A DNA stretch of 64,000 nt from Maratus speciosus (taxonomy: Eukaryota > Arthropoda > Arachnida > Araneae > Salticidae). The notes below the pieces were generated by a model, which saw nothing but the letters and a program-made list of their open reading frames with translations, was not told the origin of the DNA and did no database searches. Location: positions 600,149,038-600,213,037 of the forward strand of contig OZ010786.1 of NCBI GenBank assembly GCA_963932465.1, read 5' to 3'. Shown here piece after piece: positions 34,406 through 45,173 of the stretch (positions are counted from its first letter, which is position 1; every line of letters starts with the position of its first letter). A program made the translations under genes and the position numbers.

Positions 34406-36315
34406 CTAATAAGTACTTTCCATCATGAACAGAAGCTTTATAAAACTCAAAATCTCATTTTTGGATAATGGCTTGGTAAAAATGTCCGCCAGGTTTGATC
34501 TGCTACGCACGTGACTGAGCAAAAATTCCCCCCTATTAAACAAATCCCGAATAAAAAACAGCTTAACGTCAATATGCTTGGATTTGTAATTTTCCACAGG
34601 AGATTTAACAAAATCTATTGCTGCTTGATTATCTGCTTTCATCTCAGCTGTCCTCCCCAGTACAGGTACGATCCCCTCCTGTGCACACTCGCGACGTATC
34701 CGGTCAAACCAGACCAGGTTCTTGACGGCCTCAGTCATTGCGACGAATTCAGACTCCATGGTCGATAACGAGACGCACTTTTCTTTAAAAGTGCGCCAAT
34801 CGACGGGAGCCTCGTCAAGCATGACTATTTGACCGCCAACCGAGGTCCGATCGTCGCGGTTAGCCGCAAAGTCGGCATCAGTAAAGATCGTGAGATCGTT
34901 AGACCTGCACGAGAGTTTCAGCTTAAAATGCATAGTAGATTTTAAATATCCTAGCAATCGTAGCAACCCATCCCAATGGACTATACCTGGGTTTGCCTGA
35001 AACTGGCTCAGTAAATTCACGGCATAGCAAATGTCGGGTCGAGTACGGTTTGCAACAAAAGAAAGACAACCCAATAAATTACGGTAAGGAAAACGTGACA
35101 TTTCCTGAATGTCATGATCAGATACTGGACAGCTGGATCTTGAAAAAATAATACCTTTACTTATAGGTAATGATGAGACTGGAATTTTAAAAGAACTAAA
35201 TCTATTACATACATCTTGAATGTAGTTTTGCTGGTGTATGATAACTCCTGATTGAGTATCTTCAAATTCAACACCTAATAGCTTTCTAGTTCTACCCAGT
35301 TCCTTTATATCAAATCTTTCTTTTAATTTCTTTAAGATGTTATCTATAAGCTTTTGAGTTTTTCCAAAGATCACTATGTCGTCCACATACAATAGTAATA
35401 AAATATTAGAATTAAAAATATAAACACAATTACATGTTGAAAATTTCTTAAAACCAATCTGTAGTAGAGCTTTATGAATTTCCATGAACCACTCTCTCCC
35501 ACTTTGATGTAAACCATACAAAGCGCGATCTAGTTTGCAATATAAATGCTCTTTTCCAGGCTCTGAGAATCCGGGAGGTTGGTTCATATACACATCCTCA
35601 CTCAGTGGTGCATACAGGTAGGCGCAGATCACGTCACACTGAGTGTGTGACCACCCGCTACACGAAACAAGAAGGGAGAAAAAGAATCGGATAACGCCAA
35701 AGTTCACAACAGGGCTAAAAGTCTCTTCGTAGGACTCTCCCTTTATTTGTTTGAACCCTTGGGCAACAAGTCTAGCCTTGTGCCTGGCGATCCGTCCAAA
35801 TTCATCCCGTTTCGTCGTGTAAACCCACCGGCAACCTACTGGAGTGACATGTACCGGTAATTCTTCCAAATGCCAAACTTCACGGTCTCTCATAACCTTC
35901 ATTTCGAGCTTCATTGCTTCCCACCAGATCGAGCTCTGTTCTGATCTGCATGCCTGCTTAAATGTTCTGGGAATTTCACTATTGTTAGCTAGTCATGCGG
36001 ATATATGTGAAAAACTAGACTCGCTAGAATTGTCATCTTCACTATCAGAAGGAGAGGATTCTTCAGGAATGGGGACTATACCAGAATAAGAACCTATCAC
36101 TATACCTATACTCTCTGATATAAGTTCACTATACCTATACTTACAAAAAATGTTTAATCTGCCATCTGAAAACGCAAAGGTGCACAAAATGTTTGTAGAA
36201 GATAAATTTGTGATAAGAAGAAGTGACAGATTATGGGGTGGACTCGAATCAGATCTTGTAATAGAACAAGTGCTTATGCGTTCTCTTAAAAGCAGAGGAG
36301 GTCTGACGAGAGGAA
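34406..36315 (-). pseudogene. Copia polyprotein remnant (RT and RNase H)
   Basis: On the minus strand a 502-residue open frame (35914-34406) covers the reverse transcriptase and RNase H of a Ty1/Copia element. It shows WVYTTKRDEFGRIARHKARL, VAQGFKQ, the catalytic LLLYVDDIVIF, then TDADFAANRDDRTSVGGQIV, ADNQAAIDF and KHIDVKLFFIRD, ending HVRSRSNLADIFTKPL. Upstream, 36315-35993 continues an acidic integrase-RT linker (ESSPSDSEDD) with a stop between. Gag, protease and integrase are missing: the element is cut off at about 36315, exactly where the younger Copia inserted. It differs clearly in sequence from the complete copy next to it, so it is another Copia family. Confidence 0.85.
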
Positions 36316-36320
36316 GTGGG

Positions 36321-37337
36321 TGTGGAAAATTATTCCCAAGCATTTTTCATTTCTATTTTTCATTAAACAATTTGTAAAGTCTACCTGAACTCGACAGCAC
36401 GATATTTTCTTTTCTTTTGCCGCCTTTCGGCGTTTGTTTACGTTTTTACCACCACGGTTGGATGGTTGCGTATCGCGTTTCGGTCGTGGACCGTATACGG
36501 CAATTTCACTTGCGATCGCATTCACTCGTATTCATTTTTTTTAAGTATTTAAATTTAATTAACATGTAAAATCATCTTTTTAAGTCATTTTATATTAAAG
36601 TAATTTTTCTAAAGTCATTGTAATATTTATTAAATGTTATTCAAATTATAAGTAAATGTTAAATATCTTCCGACTTATGCAAATTGCATAGTCGATTCTG
36701 ATTGGTCGATAGGTTTTCGTCCTGATTTAAAGGGACAGCGATTTCATTTTTTCAAGGTATGCAATGTGTGAGGTGTGCGATGTCTGAAGGCTGACTTATG
36801 GTATTATTTGGTATGTTTTATGAAGTGTCAGCGAATATGTATGGTATATGGCTGAATACCAATATAATTGTGAGAATTTATTAAGCATAGTGGTTTATTT
36901 TGAAGACGTTTCATCGAAAAATTGTTAATTAAATCGGCGATAGAGTTGTGGATAATATATTTCAAGTTACTTATGTCGTCGAATAATGCAGTTCTCTCGA
37001 GTTCGGGTAGACTATCGTCGCAAGTGTCCATTAATTTAATCCAAGAACGAAGTCAAGTTCATGTACAACAAGCACCAATAAATGAATCCTTCTTCTGTTC
37101 ATCATTTTGGCTCATTACTGTAAGTACATTTTACACTTACCTTATCCATGAAACATCATAGTATATATATAGGATTCATGAAGTTGCATATACTTCAACA
37201 TATTCTTATTCAAAGTTATTATTTTAACTATATTTTCAAAGTTTCATATATAACTTAAACTAATTTGTTAAGTCACTCTGCTGAATTTTTACGTGGGAGG
37301 GGCAAGCAACAAACACCCCCCCCCCCCCCCCCCCACA
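36321..37337 (+). repeat. 5' LTR of the Copia element
   Basis: 1017 bp, TG...CA. It matches 42001-43017 base for base over the first 994 bases as far as I can compare. It carries the promoter: a CpG-rich stretch at 36410-36520 and an ATTGG (inverted CCAAT) box near 36701. Short open frames inside both LTRs (for example 36525-36286 on the minus strand) are identical in both copies and are LTR artefacts. Confidence 0.9.
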
Positions 37338-37353
37338 GAGGTTATGGGCCCAG
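37338..37353 (+). promoter_or_regulatory. Copia primer-binding site
   Basis: Directly after the 5' LTR comes GAGGTTATGGGCCCAG. GGTTATGGGCCCAG is the form expected for Copia elements that prime from the internal (anticodon-side) half of initiator tRNA-Met. Its position next to the CA end of the LTR fixes the LTR boundary. Confidence 0.8.
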
Positions 37354-37530
37354 AAGCACTTCCACTGTGGCAAAGCTAGAGAAAAGTATTTTAAAATGAA
37401 AATGTTGAAGCTAATTAATGAAGTGTTTTTTTCAAGTATCTAGTGTATGAAATATTTTAATGTTTATATATATGTGCATGCAAGTTTTAGTACCATTTAT
37501 ATTTTATGTCTATTTATTGTTGTAAGTAAA

Positions 37531-40500
37531 ATGGCTACTGCACCAGATATAGTAGTATTAAGTAGGGATAACTATCAAAGTTGGACTCGTTTTATAAAAT
37601 GCACATTGCAAACTGAAGGTTTGTATACCTGGGTGAATAAAACTGAATGGCCAGATTATACAGATTTGAAGCCCCTTGATAAGTTTAAGCTAAATCAGTC
37701 AAAGCAAAGGGCAGCCGGAATTATCAAAACGTATGTCAGTCCTGAAATTGGGTTAACAATAGGTCATTTGGATGATCCGTCGGAAATATGGGAAACACTA
37801 AAATTAAATCTGGAAATCCCAGGAAGAGCATTAAAATCGTTTCATGTAAATGAATTTAGGAATTTAAAAATTAATGTAGATGAAGATATCCCAACTTATA
37901 TTGCTAGGTTTGAAGAAGCTTATCGTCGCGTAGTTGATTCCGGGGAGGAAGTTGCAGAAAAGCATCGTTGTTACCAATTAATAGAAAGCCTACCAGAAAA
38001 TTATGATTATTTAATTAGGGAATTAGACCGTTTGCCAGAAAAAGATTTTAAATTTAAGGATGTTAAAGAGGAGATTCTAAAGGAATGTTCAAGGAGGGAT
38101 TTGAGAGAAAGATTAAGAAATGAAACCCTCATGGCTGATAGAACCACTCAAATGTCTGAAAAAGTTTCCCCTAAGTCTCATTCTCGAAATAAAATAAATT
38201 TAAAGTGTGAAGTTTGTGGTAAATATGGCCATTGGGATAAAAATTGTAGGAAACAGAAAAGTGGTGATAAAAGGGATGAAGTAAATTTAGATTCATACGT
38301 CGCAGAATTAAAATGTAAAAGTAATGATTTGTGCAATGTTTCCCCCCCTTGCTGGGAATTTACATTGGATTCAGCGTCCACATCTCATGTCTGCCAAAAT
38401 AAGCATTTCTTTACTTATCTAAGTGAGCCACCAGAGGGTGCAGTTGTTAGGATGGGAACAACACCTCATAAAGTTAGAGGAATAGGAAAAGTAAGTTTTA
38501 AATTGAAGGAAAAGGATAAAGTATCTATTGTAAATTTACATAATGTGTTGTATGTTCCTACCATTCATAAAAATTTAATTTCCATGTCAAAGATGGATAA
38601 AGCTGGTCTCCATGCCACAATGGACAATGGGTTTAAAGTATTTGATAAGCATTGGAAGTACTTATATACTGCCACTCTAAAAGATAATTTTTATGTTTTT
38701 AAAGCCATTAAAAGTTATGACAAAACTAAATCTAATGTTAAGAACCAATATTTAGAGCTTGCTGATCAACCATCTTTTCCTGATAAGAATAAATTAAAAA
38801 TTTCTACTTGTACTAAATCCTTAAATCAAGCCTATAACACTAATTCAAGAAGTGCTCATGTAATACAAGATAATGTCAGGGAAGTAACTAATATACAAGA
38901 GTCAAATCAAAATTACAATGTTACATTTGCCAGTGAGCGTAACAACATCATGCTATGGCATGAAAGGCTAGGACATAGTAATGTTGATATAATTAAGAAA
39001 ATGTTTCGTGAAAATTTAGTTCAAAATTGTGGACAATTACAGGGAAAAGAGACTCCATGTGAACCGTGTATTCTAGCTAAAAATACTAGGTCAACATATC
39101 CTAGATTAAAGAAAGTTCGCTCAAAAGAAATGTTAGAATTGATACATAGCGATGTATGGGGCCCGGCTCCAGTTACATCAAGGAATGGGCAACGGTACAT
39201 ACTTACTTTTATTGACGATTTTAGTCGAAGAGCCTTTTGCTACCCGCTACGCTCTAAAGATGAAGTTTTCCTGAAATTAAAGCACTTCATCACGTTTGTG
39301 GAACGCCAAACTAACAGAAAAGTCAAAGTCATGAGAACTGATAACGGGTTAGAATATTGCAATAAGCAAATAAGAGATATGTTAGAAAAGATGGGAATCA
39401 AGCATGAGAGGACCACAATATATAGTCCCCAGATGAACGGCGTGGCCGAGCGATATAACAGAGTTTTATTTGAAGGAACTAGAACGTTTATGCAAGCAGC
39501 TAATCTGCCGCCTAATCTATGGGTTGAGGCAGTTATGGCAGTAAATTACATTCGCAACCGAATATTTCACACAGGCATAGAAGCAATACCGTTTCAACGA
39601 TGGTACGGAGCTAAACCATCCATTCGTCATTTAAAACGTTATGGATGCATTGCGTATGTACATCAACCTAAAGAAAAACGAAATAAGTTTCAATCAAGAG
39701 CAAAAAGAGGAGTTTTTGTAGGATATGGTATAGGATCCTGTGGATATCGCATTTATTTCCCTAAAGAAAATAAAGTAATTGAGTCAAAGCATGTGACATT
39801 TGACGAAGCTCAACTGAACGGTTCTCCTGAACGGAAAATAATACATCGCACGTTTGTTGATTTTTCAAATGATGATAATGAATTCTTTACAGGTCCTAAC
39901 AATTCACCGACAATGGAAGATGATTTGACTGTCCATCAACCAAGTAGCTCTACAACTCCGACAGAAGTTGAGAAAGTAATGCAGCAAGATGAATCTAGAT
40001 CCGAAGAGAAAATGGAAGATGATGTATCAACATCTGAAGATGAATTAGAAGAGAATATTCTGAAGGAACAGGAAGAAGCAGAAGCAACATTTTATCGATT
40101 TATGAAGAAAAGAAAGAAAGGAAGAACTAAAGGTAAAATTGATGTTTATATCTTATCTCCTACTGGTTCCAGATTAAGATCGCAACAAGATTTACGTGAA
40201 TATTGTAAAATGCATAAAATCATATTAGATGATACTGTGGCAAATTTTTCATTAGGGAATACATATGAAGGCCCAATTAAGCTAGATAAGGAACTAGAGA
40301 GTGAATTAACTGAAGAAGCGCTCCTAACTGAAATAATTGTACCACAAAATGCAACACAAGCAAAACAACTTCCAGAGGCACAAAAATGGAAGGAGGCAAT
40401 GGATCAAGAGATCCAAACCATGTTAGATAGACACGTTTGGACACCTGTCCCAAAAGTTGATCAAAAAGTTATAGGAACCAAATGGGTTTATACTGTAAAA

Positions 40501-41886
40501 GAAAATAGTGAAGGGAAGAATTGCATATTTAAAGCGCGTTTAGTTGCACTGGATAATAATCATAGAGAAGTTTTAGATTACAACGACACATTTAGTCCAG
40601 TAATAAATTTTACACTCATTCGTCTTTTCATAGCCTTTTTTATTAGAATATTGAATTGGGTGCATTGTCTTCTTGATGTTAAATGTGCATACTTATATGG
40701 GGATATTGATAAAGAAATTTGCATCAAACAATCTGAAGATTATACAATTCCAGGGAAAGAACACTGTGTTTTGAAGTTAAAGAAAGCAATCTATGGGCTC
40801 AACCAAGCTGGAAGATGTTGGTACCACGATTTGCATAATAAGTTAATTGCAAATGGATTCAGTGAAGTACAAGGGTTAACTTGTGTATACTCTTATAAAA
40901 GTGAAGCAATAGTTATAGTGTATGTGGATGATTTGCCTATTTTTGCGAAGAATGGTGAAGTTTTAAAAAAGGTAGTACAGTTAATTGAATCCATTTATGA
41001 AGTTAAAAATTTAGGTCCTATTTCAATATTACTAGGTATCAATTTTAAAAGAGAAGAGGATGCAATAGTTAATGTTAACTGTGAACATTATATTGAAAAG
41101 TGTTTAAAGAAGTTTGATGTCCCTGATTTTACTAATATATCTCTTCCTTCTCCTCCTGGATATAATCCTGTTCCAGTTGCTGAAGATGACGAATTTCCCG
41201 AGAACCTGCCGTACCGAAACTTACTGGGATGTCTACAGTACATTGCTCATCGATGCCGTCCAGACATTGCTTGGCCTGTTGCTGCACTTTCACAATTTAC
41301 AGAGAGCCACAACCTGTTGCACTACAAGGCACTCCTGCGAATCCTGATGTATCTCTCTTCGACAAAATCCTTGGGATTGAAGTTGGCACAATCTGACCCT
41401 CCAATCCAGCTAGCTGTCTACGTCGACGCTTCTTGGGCAAGTGACACTACTGATCGAAAATCCTGGAGCGGCTACATTGCTTTATTGAACAATATTCCAG
41501 TAACCTGGAGAGTAACTAAACAAAATTGCGTAGCCTTGAGTCCAATGGAAGCAGAAATAATAGCAGCGACAGAAGCTGTAAAAGATCTAAAATTCTTAAA
41601 CATGTCTCTAATTGAAATTCAGAAAAGTCTTAACTTGGACATCATTACTATTCAACATCCAATGCTCTTTTGTGATAATACTGCCGCCATTTCCTTCACC
41701 AAACAGAAAGCTGATACCATAAAGAATCGGTATATTGATTTAAAATACAAGTTTATAAGAGACTGGTATAACAATGGCCTCTTCGACATTAAGCATGTTA
41801 TGTCAAAAGAGAACTATGCAGATATTTTGACTAAATCCCTCGTAAAGGACTCCTTTCTTAGATTCAGAGAAGTTTTTTTATGGTGA
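37531..41886 (+). CDS. Copia Gag-Pol polyprotein (intact)
   Basis: An unbroken frame of 1451 residues. I chose the ATG at 37531 (AAAATGG, product MATAPDIVVL) over the upstream in-frame ATG at 37447 because the 28 extra residues are hydrophobic and unlike Gag. Order: Gag with zinc knuckle CEVCGKYGHWDKNC (about 224-237); aspartic protease with LDSAST (active Asp about 280; the usual DSG/DTG is DSA); integrase with WHERLGH...H and CEPC zinc site (about 475-515), then D541, D604, E640 with DD35E spacing; reverse transcriptase with LLDVKCAYLYGD (about 1049) and YVDD (1131-1134); RNase H with VDASWASD (about 1299) and CDNTAA, ending NYADILTKSL. Products form a virus-like particle that reverse-transcribes and integrates the element. 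A retrotransposon, no envelope gene. Expressed from the 5' LTR. Confidence 0.95.
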   Translation: MATAPDIVVLSRDNYQSWTRFIKCTLQTEGLYTWVNKTEWPDYTDLKPLDKFKLNQSKQRAAGIIKTYVSPEIGLTIGHLDDPSEIWETLKLNLEIPGRALKSFHVNEFRNLKINVDEDIPTYIARFEEAYRRVVDSGEEVAEKHRCYQLIESLPENYDYLIRELDRLPEKDFKFKDVKEEILKECSRRDLRERLRNETLMADRTTQMSEKVSPKSHSRNKINLKCEVCGKYGHWDKNCRKQKSGDKRDEVNLDSYVAELKCKSNDLCNVSPPCWEFTLDSASTSHVCQNKHFFTYLSEPPEGAVVRMGTTPHKVRGIGKVSFKLKEKDKVSIVNLHNVLYVPTIHKNLISMSKMDKAGLHATMDNGFKVFDKHWKYLYTATLKDNFYVFKAIKSYDKTKSNVKNQYLELADQPSFPDKNKLKISTCTKSLNQAYNTNSRSAHVIQDNVREVTNIQESNQNYNVTFASERNNIMLWHERLGHSNVDIIKKMFRENLVQNCGQLQGKETPCEPCILAKNTRSTYPRLKKVRSKEMLELIHSDVWGPAPVTSRNGQRYILTFIDDFSRRAFCYPLRSKDEVFLKLKHFITFVERQTNRKVKVMRTDNGLEYCNKQIRDMLEKMGIKHERTTIYSPQMNGVAERYNRVLFEGTRTFMQAANLPPNLWVEAVMAVNYIRNRIFHTGIEAIPFQRWYGAKPSIRHLKRYGCIAYVHQPKEKRNKFQSRAKRGVFVGYGIGSCGYRIYFPKENKVIESKHVTFDEAQLNGSPERKIIHRTFVDFSNDDNEFFTGPNNSPTMEDDLTVHQPSSSTTPTEVEKVMQQDESRSEEKMEDDVSTSEDELEENILKEQEEAEATFYRFMKKRKKGRTKGKIDVYILSPTGSRLRSQQDLREYCKMHKIILDDTVANFSLGNTYEGPIKLDKELESELTEEALLTEIIVPQNATQAKQLPEAQKWKEAMDQEIQTMLDRHVWTPVPKVDQKVIGTKWVYTVKENSEGKNCIFKARLVALDNNHREVLDYNDTFSPVINFTLIRLFIAFFIRILNWVHCLLDVKCAYLYGDIDKEICIKQSEDYTIPGKEHCVLKLKKAIYGLNQAGRCWYHDLHNKLIANGFSEVQGLTCVYSYKSEAIVIVYVDDLPIFAKNGEVLKKVVQLIESIYEVKNLGPISILLGINFKREEDAIVNVNCEHYIEKCLKKFDVPDFTNISLPSPPGYNPVPVAEDDEFPENLPYRNLLGCLQYIAHRCRPDIAWPVAALSQFTESHNLLHYKALLRILMYLSSTKSLGLKLAQSDPPIQLAVYVDASWASDTTDRKSWSGYIALLNNIPVTWRVTKQNCVALSPMEAEIIAATEAVKDLKFLNMSLIEIQKSLNLDIITIQHPMLFCDNTAAISFTKQKADTIKNRYIDLKYKFIRDWYNNGLFDIKHVMSKENYADILTKSLVKDSFLRFREVFLW

Positions 41887-41983
41887 TGAACTTTCCATGA
41901 AAAAAAAAAAAAACTTTCCTTTGATCCTGCCATTATTACAAAAACTTTTGTAATGAACTTTATTGCAGAAAATCAAAATGAAT

Positions 41984-41995
41984 GGGAAAGAGGGG
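41984..41995 (+). promoter_or_regulatory. Copia polypurine tract
   Basis: GGGAAAGAGGGG lies five bases before the 3' LTR, the usual place for the plus-strand primer. About 100 bases separate it from the polyprotein stop. Confidence 0.75.
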
Positions 41996-42000
41996 CATTC

Positions 42001-43017
42001 TGTGGAAAATTATTCCCAAGCATTTTTCATTTCTATTTTTCATTAAACAATTTGTAAAGTCTACCTGAACTCGACAGCACGATATTTTCTTTTCTTTTGC
42101 CGCCTTTCGGCGTTTGTTTACGTTTTTACCACCACGGTTGGATGGTTGCGTATCGCGTTTCGGTCGTGGACCGTATACGGCAATTTCACTTGCGATCGCA
42201 TTCACTCGTATTCATTTTTTTTAAGTATTTAAATTTAATTAACATGTAAAATCATCTTTTTAAGTCATTTTATATTAAAGTAATTTTTCTAAAGTCATTG
42301 TAATATTTATTAAATGTTATTCAAATTATAAGTAAATGTTAAATATCTTCCGACTTATGCAAATTGCATAGTCGATTCTGATTGGTCGATAGGTTTTCGT
42401 CCTGATTTAAAGGGACAGCGATTTCATTTTTTCAAGGTATGCAATGTGTGAGGTGTGCGATGTCTGAAGGCTGACTTATGGTATTATTTGGTATGTTTTA
42501 TGAAGTGTCAGCGAATATGTATGGTATATGGCTGAATACCAATATAATTGTGAGAATTTATTAAGCATAGTGGTTTATTTTGAAGACGTTTCATCGAAAA
42601 ATTGTTAATTAAATCGGCGATAGAGTTGTGGATAATATATTTCAAGTTACTTATGTCGTCGAATAATGCAGTTCTCTCGAGTTCGGGTAGACTATCGTCG
42701 CAAGTGTCCATTAATTTAATCCAAGAACGAAGTCAAGTTCATGTACAACAAGCACCAATAAATGAATCCTTCTTCTGTTCATCATTTTGGCTCATTACTG
42801 TAAGTACATTTTACACTTACCTTATCCATGAAACATCATAGTATATATATAGGATTCATGAAGTTGCATATACTTCAACATATTCTTATTCAAAGTTATT
42901 ATTTTAACTATATTTTCAAAGTTTCATATATAACTTAAACTAATTTGTTAAGTCACTCTGCTGAATTTTTACGTGGGAGGGGCAAGCAACAAACCAACAC
43001 GACACCCCACCCCCACA
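42001..43017 (+). repeat. 3' LTR of the Copia element
   Basis: Second copy of the 1017-bp LTR, offset exactly 5680 from the first. It ends CCCCACA at 43017, followed by the duplicated target GTGGG. Only the C-rich stretch 42995-43014 differs from the 5' copy. Confidence 0.9.
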
Positions 43018-43022
43018 GTGGG

Positions 43023-44836
43023 CTTATGGAAAATCAAAGCGCTATATGGCTGATTTCTTTGCCTGTTTGTTCAATTTACAACTTAGCTATGCAGGAATAT
43101 ACAGGGGTTTTTATGCAAAGCAGTGAACAACACAAAGAAATAAGGGACAGCAGACACAAGAGAGACAGCAATGGCATTAAAAAAGTGGCCAATGTACTAG
43201 AACACATATCGCCATTTCATTCTGATTCTACTCTACGCAGTATTGTTACAGGCGGTACAGCAGAAAAAGAAGTTAATGTTGATGAGTTGCACTGATTTGG
43301 TACGAACATCATCTCTAAAATAATAGGGAAAGATATATTTAGGTATTCAGCTAAAAGTTCGGATAAAGTGAAAACTCTAGGATCTGCTGCCGCCATCTGT
43401 AGTAACAAAGATGACTGAGATATACAAATAGATCCAGCGCTACTCTTCCAAAGAATGATGACTGTTGCCACTTGTGGTGAAATGAACCTCGGAGATGTCA
43501 TGCGTTATGAACTGTGTGCGTACCCTGCAGCATTATTTGAATCACCAAATATGATGAGGAAATCCGACAAATCACAGTTAGCTCAAGCACTAATCAAACA
43601 CATAAAAAATTTGAATAATGAAGAATCTGACAACGTAGAAAGTACAGAAAGGTACATTTTGGACGGAGGATCCCTTTTGCATAGCGTTTTCTGGTGTAGC
43701 AATGAGACATATGAAAATATTGCTATGTCTTACGCTGATTTTATTCTCAAACAATATGGAAAGCCTATCATTGTTTTTGATAGTTACATTGGGTCCCCAA
43801 CGATCAAAGATGTGGCTCACAGACGACGATAGAAAAAACCCAGTAGAGATATTAATTTAAGCCCATGCATGAAGTTTATTGGCAAAAAGGAAGAGTTCCT
43901 GGCCAACGAAAAAAACAAACAATCAATGATTTCCCTCATAGGCGAATTGCTTACAAAACAAGGCTGTACAGTTCATAACGCAGACGGGGACGCCGATATA
44001 GACATTGTTCGTGCTGCAGTCTCATCTGCAGAACATGCACATACCACTGTAATAGGTGAAGATACCGACTTGCTTATTCTCCTTCTTTACCACGCAAAAG
44101 ATAATGGCTTCAAGTTATACTATTATAGTAACATAAGACGAGGATCTTGTTCCAAACCAGTCTATGATATCTTCAAAATACAGTCTCTATTAGGTCATGC
44201 AAATTGCAACTTACTTTTGTTTCTGCATGCTTTCACGGGCTGTGATACAACATCCAGAATTTTTTCAATTGGAAAATCATCAGCATTTCTCAAACTGATG
44301 AAGGACCCAGAGCTCCGTTCTATTGCAAAAATATTTTGCTCAAATTCATGTCTACATTCATATATCGCTGAGACTGGGAGAAAAGCAATGCTTCTGTTTT
44401 ATGACTGCAAGACACTGAAATCCACAGACAAACTACGTCACCAAATATTGGTAGAGAAGGTAACTACAGCAAAATCATTTGTTACACCTGAACGTTTGCC
44501 TCCGACCGATTCTTCAACAAAATATCACAGCTATCGCACTTACTTACAAAGAAATATCTTGAAAGCTACTGAAGAAAGTACCAAGCCAGAGGAATGGGGT
44601 TGGATGTAAAAAGTAATTCATATTACCCAACACTCTGCGACTTACCACCAGCTCCATATTATCTACTTAATATGATTCGATGTTCTTGCAAGACAAACTG
44701 CGGTACTTTACGATGCAGATGCAAGCGTAATGGATTGCCCTGTTCTACAGCTTGTGGGGTCTGCCAAGTCAACGGATGTAACAACAATTACCTAACTCCT
44801 AACTATGAAGATGATGAAAGTGATGAAAATTATTGA
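43023..44836 (+). pseudogene. Academ-like transposase, C-terminal part (XPG/FEN-like nuclease, Cys-rich finger)
   Basis: One frame runs from the Copia junction to 44609, broken by three in-frame stops (about 43293, 43416 and 43830). A frameshift near 44600 leads to a last frame ending at 44836. Readable blocks: SIYNLAMQEYTGVFMQSSEQ, then KVKTLGSAAA, IDPALLFQR, YELCAYPAALFE, then an acidic nuclease core DADIDIVRAAVSSAE followed by VIGEDTDLLILLLYHA, then LFLHAFTGCDTTSRIFSIGK. EDTDLL and GCDxxSxxxxIGK resemble the second acidic cluster and helix-hairpin-helix entry of XPG/FEN1 nucleases (GCDY...GIG). The tail has CSCKTNCGTLRCRCKR and CSTACGVCQ, a Cys-rich finger. In the family it presumably acts as transposase/nuclease. 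With only a few lesions it looks recently inactivated, although its upstream part is separated by 11 kb. Confidence 0.7.
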
Positions 44837-45173
44837 TACGTTTTATTTTTCACTAGAACATTTCTGTAAAAATTAACTTAAGCAGTAATTTGTAAAGAAT
44901 AGTAGACTTTTGTGTGCTGTTTAACTTTTTTGATTATACTTCAAAGTTAAGTTGTGAAAATAAAGCAATATATTTTTATGAACAATATATTTTTTGCCTT
45001 AGTTCCAGAAAATTCCTCCGCCATTTTGAAATCTGTATATAGGGGTGTTCCCGTGTTCAGATTTTGTCTGATTTTCAGTATGCTATTAAGCAGTAGTTCC
45101 TGATTAAAAAAAACTGTAAAAAGCTTCTATTGCAATTTTGCCCATGTTCATTCACAAAATGCCTGGACTAGTA

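Larger units (their letters stand above)
36321..43017 (+). mobile_element. Complete, young Ty1/Copia LTR retrotransposon
   Basis: 6697 bp with two 1017-bp LTRs (36321-37337 and 42001-43017) that begin TG, end CA and are flanked by the 5-bp duplication GTGGG (36316-36320 and 43018-43022). Between them are a primer-binding site, one unbroken Gag-Pol frame and a polypurine tract. I found no differences between the LTRs except in the C-rich stretch near their 3' ends, where the left copy is a pure C run (37315-37334) and the right is mixed (42995-43014). All parts for retrotransposition are visible, so it may be active or recently so. Confidence 0.95.
30842..45170 (+). mobile_element. Academ-like DNA transposon, split by Copia insertions
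   Basis: The ends are inverted repeats of about 130-140 bp. The left runs 30842-30980 and the right 45042-45170. Shared blocks in order are TAGTCCAGGCA, GGGCAAAATTGCAATAGAAG, AAAATCAGACAAAATC(C/T)GAAC and CGGGAACACCC. GTA lies outside both ends (30839-30841 and 45171-45173), a 3-bp duplication. The two gene pieces inside (31514-32029 and 43023-44836) encode a protein with an XPG/FEN1-like nuclease segment and a Cys-rich C-terminal finger. XPG-like nuclease, Cys8 finger and 3-4 bp duplications are what is described for the Academ superfamily, so I assign it there by inference. Between the pieces lie a reverse Copia remnant and a complete Copia element. Confidence 0.65.

Noticed and set aside
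36286..37161. Small frames duplicated at 41960-42841
   Set aside because: They lie in the two identical Copia LTRs; duplication reflects the LTR, not coding conservation.
30842..45170. A host gene made of 31514-32029 and 43023-44836
   Set aside because: Both parts sit inside inverted repeats with a target duplication and contain stops; a transposon gene explains them better.
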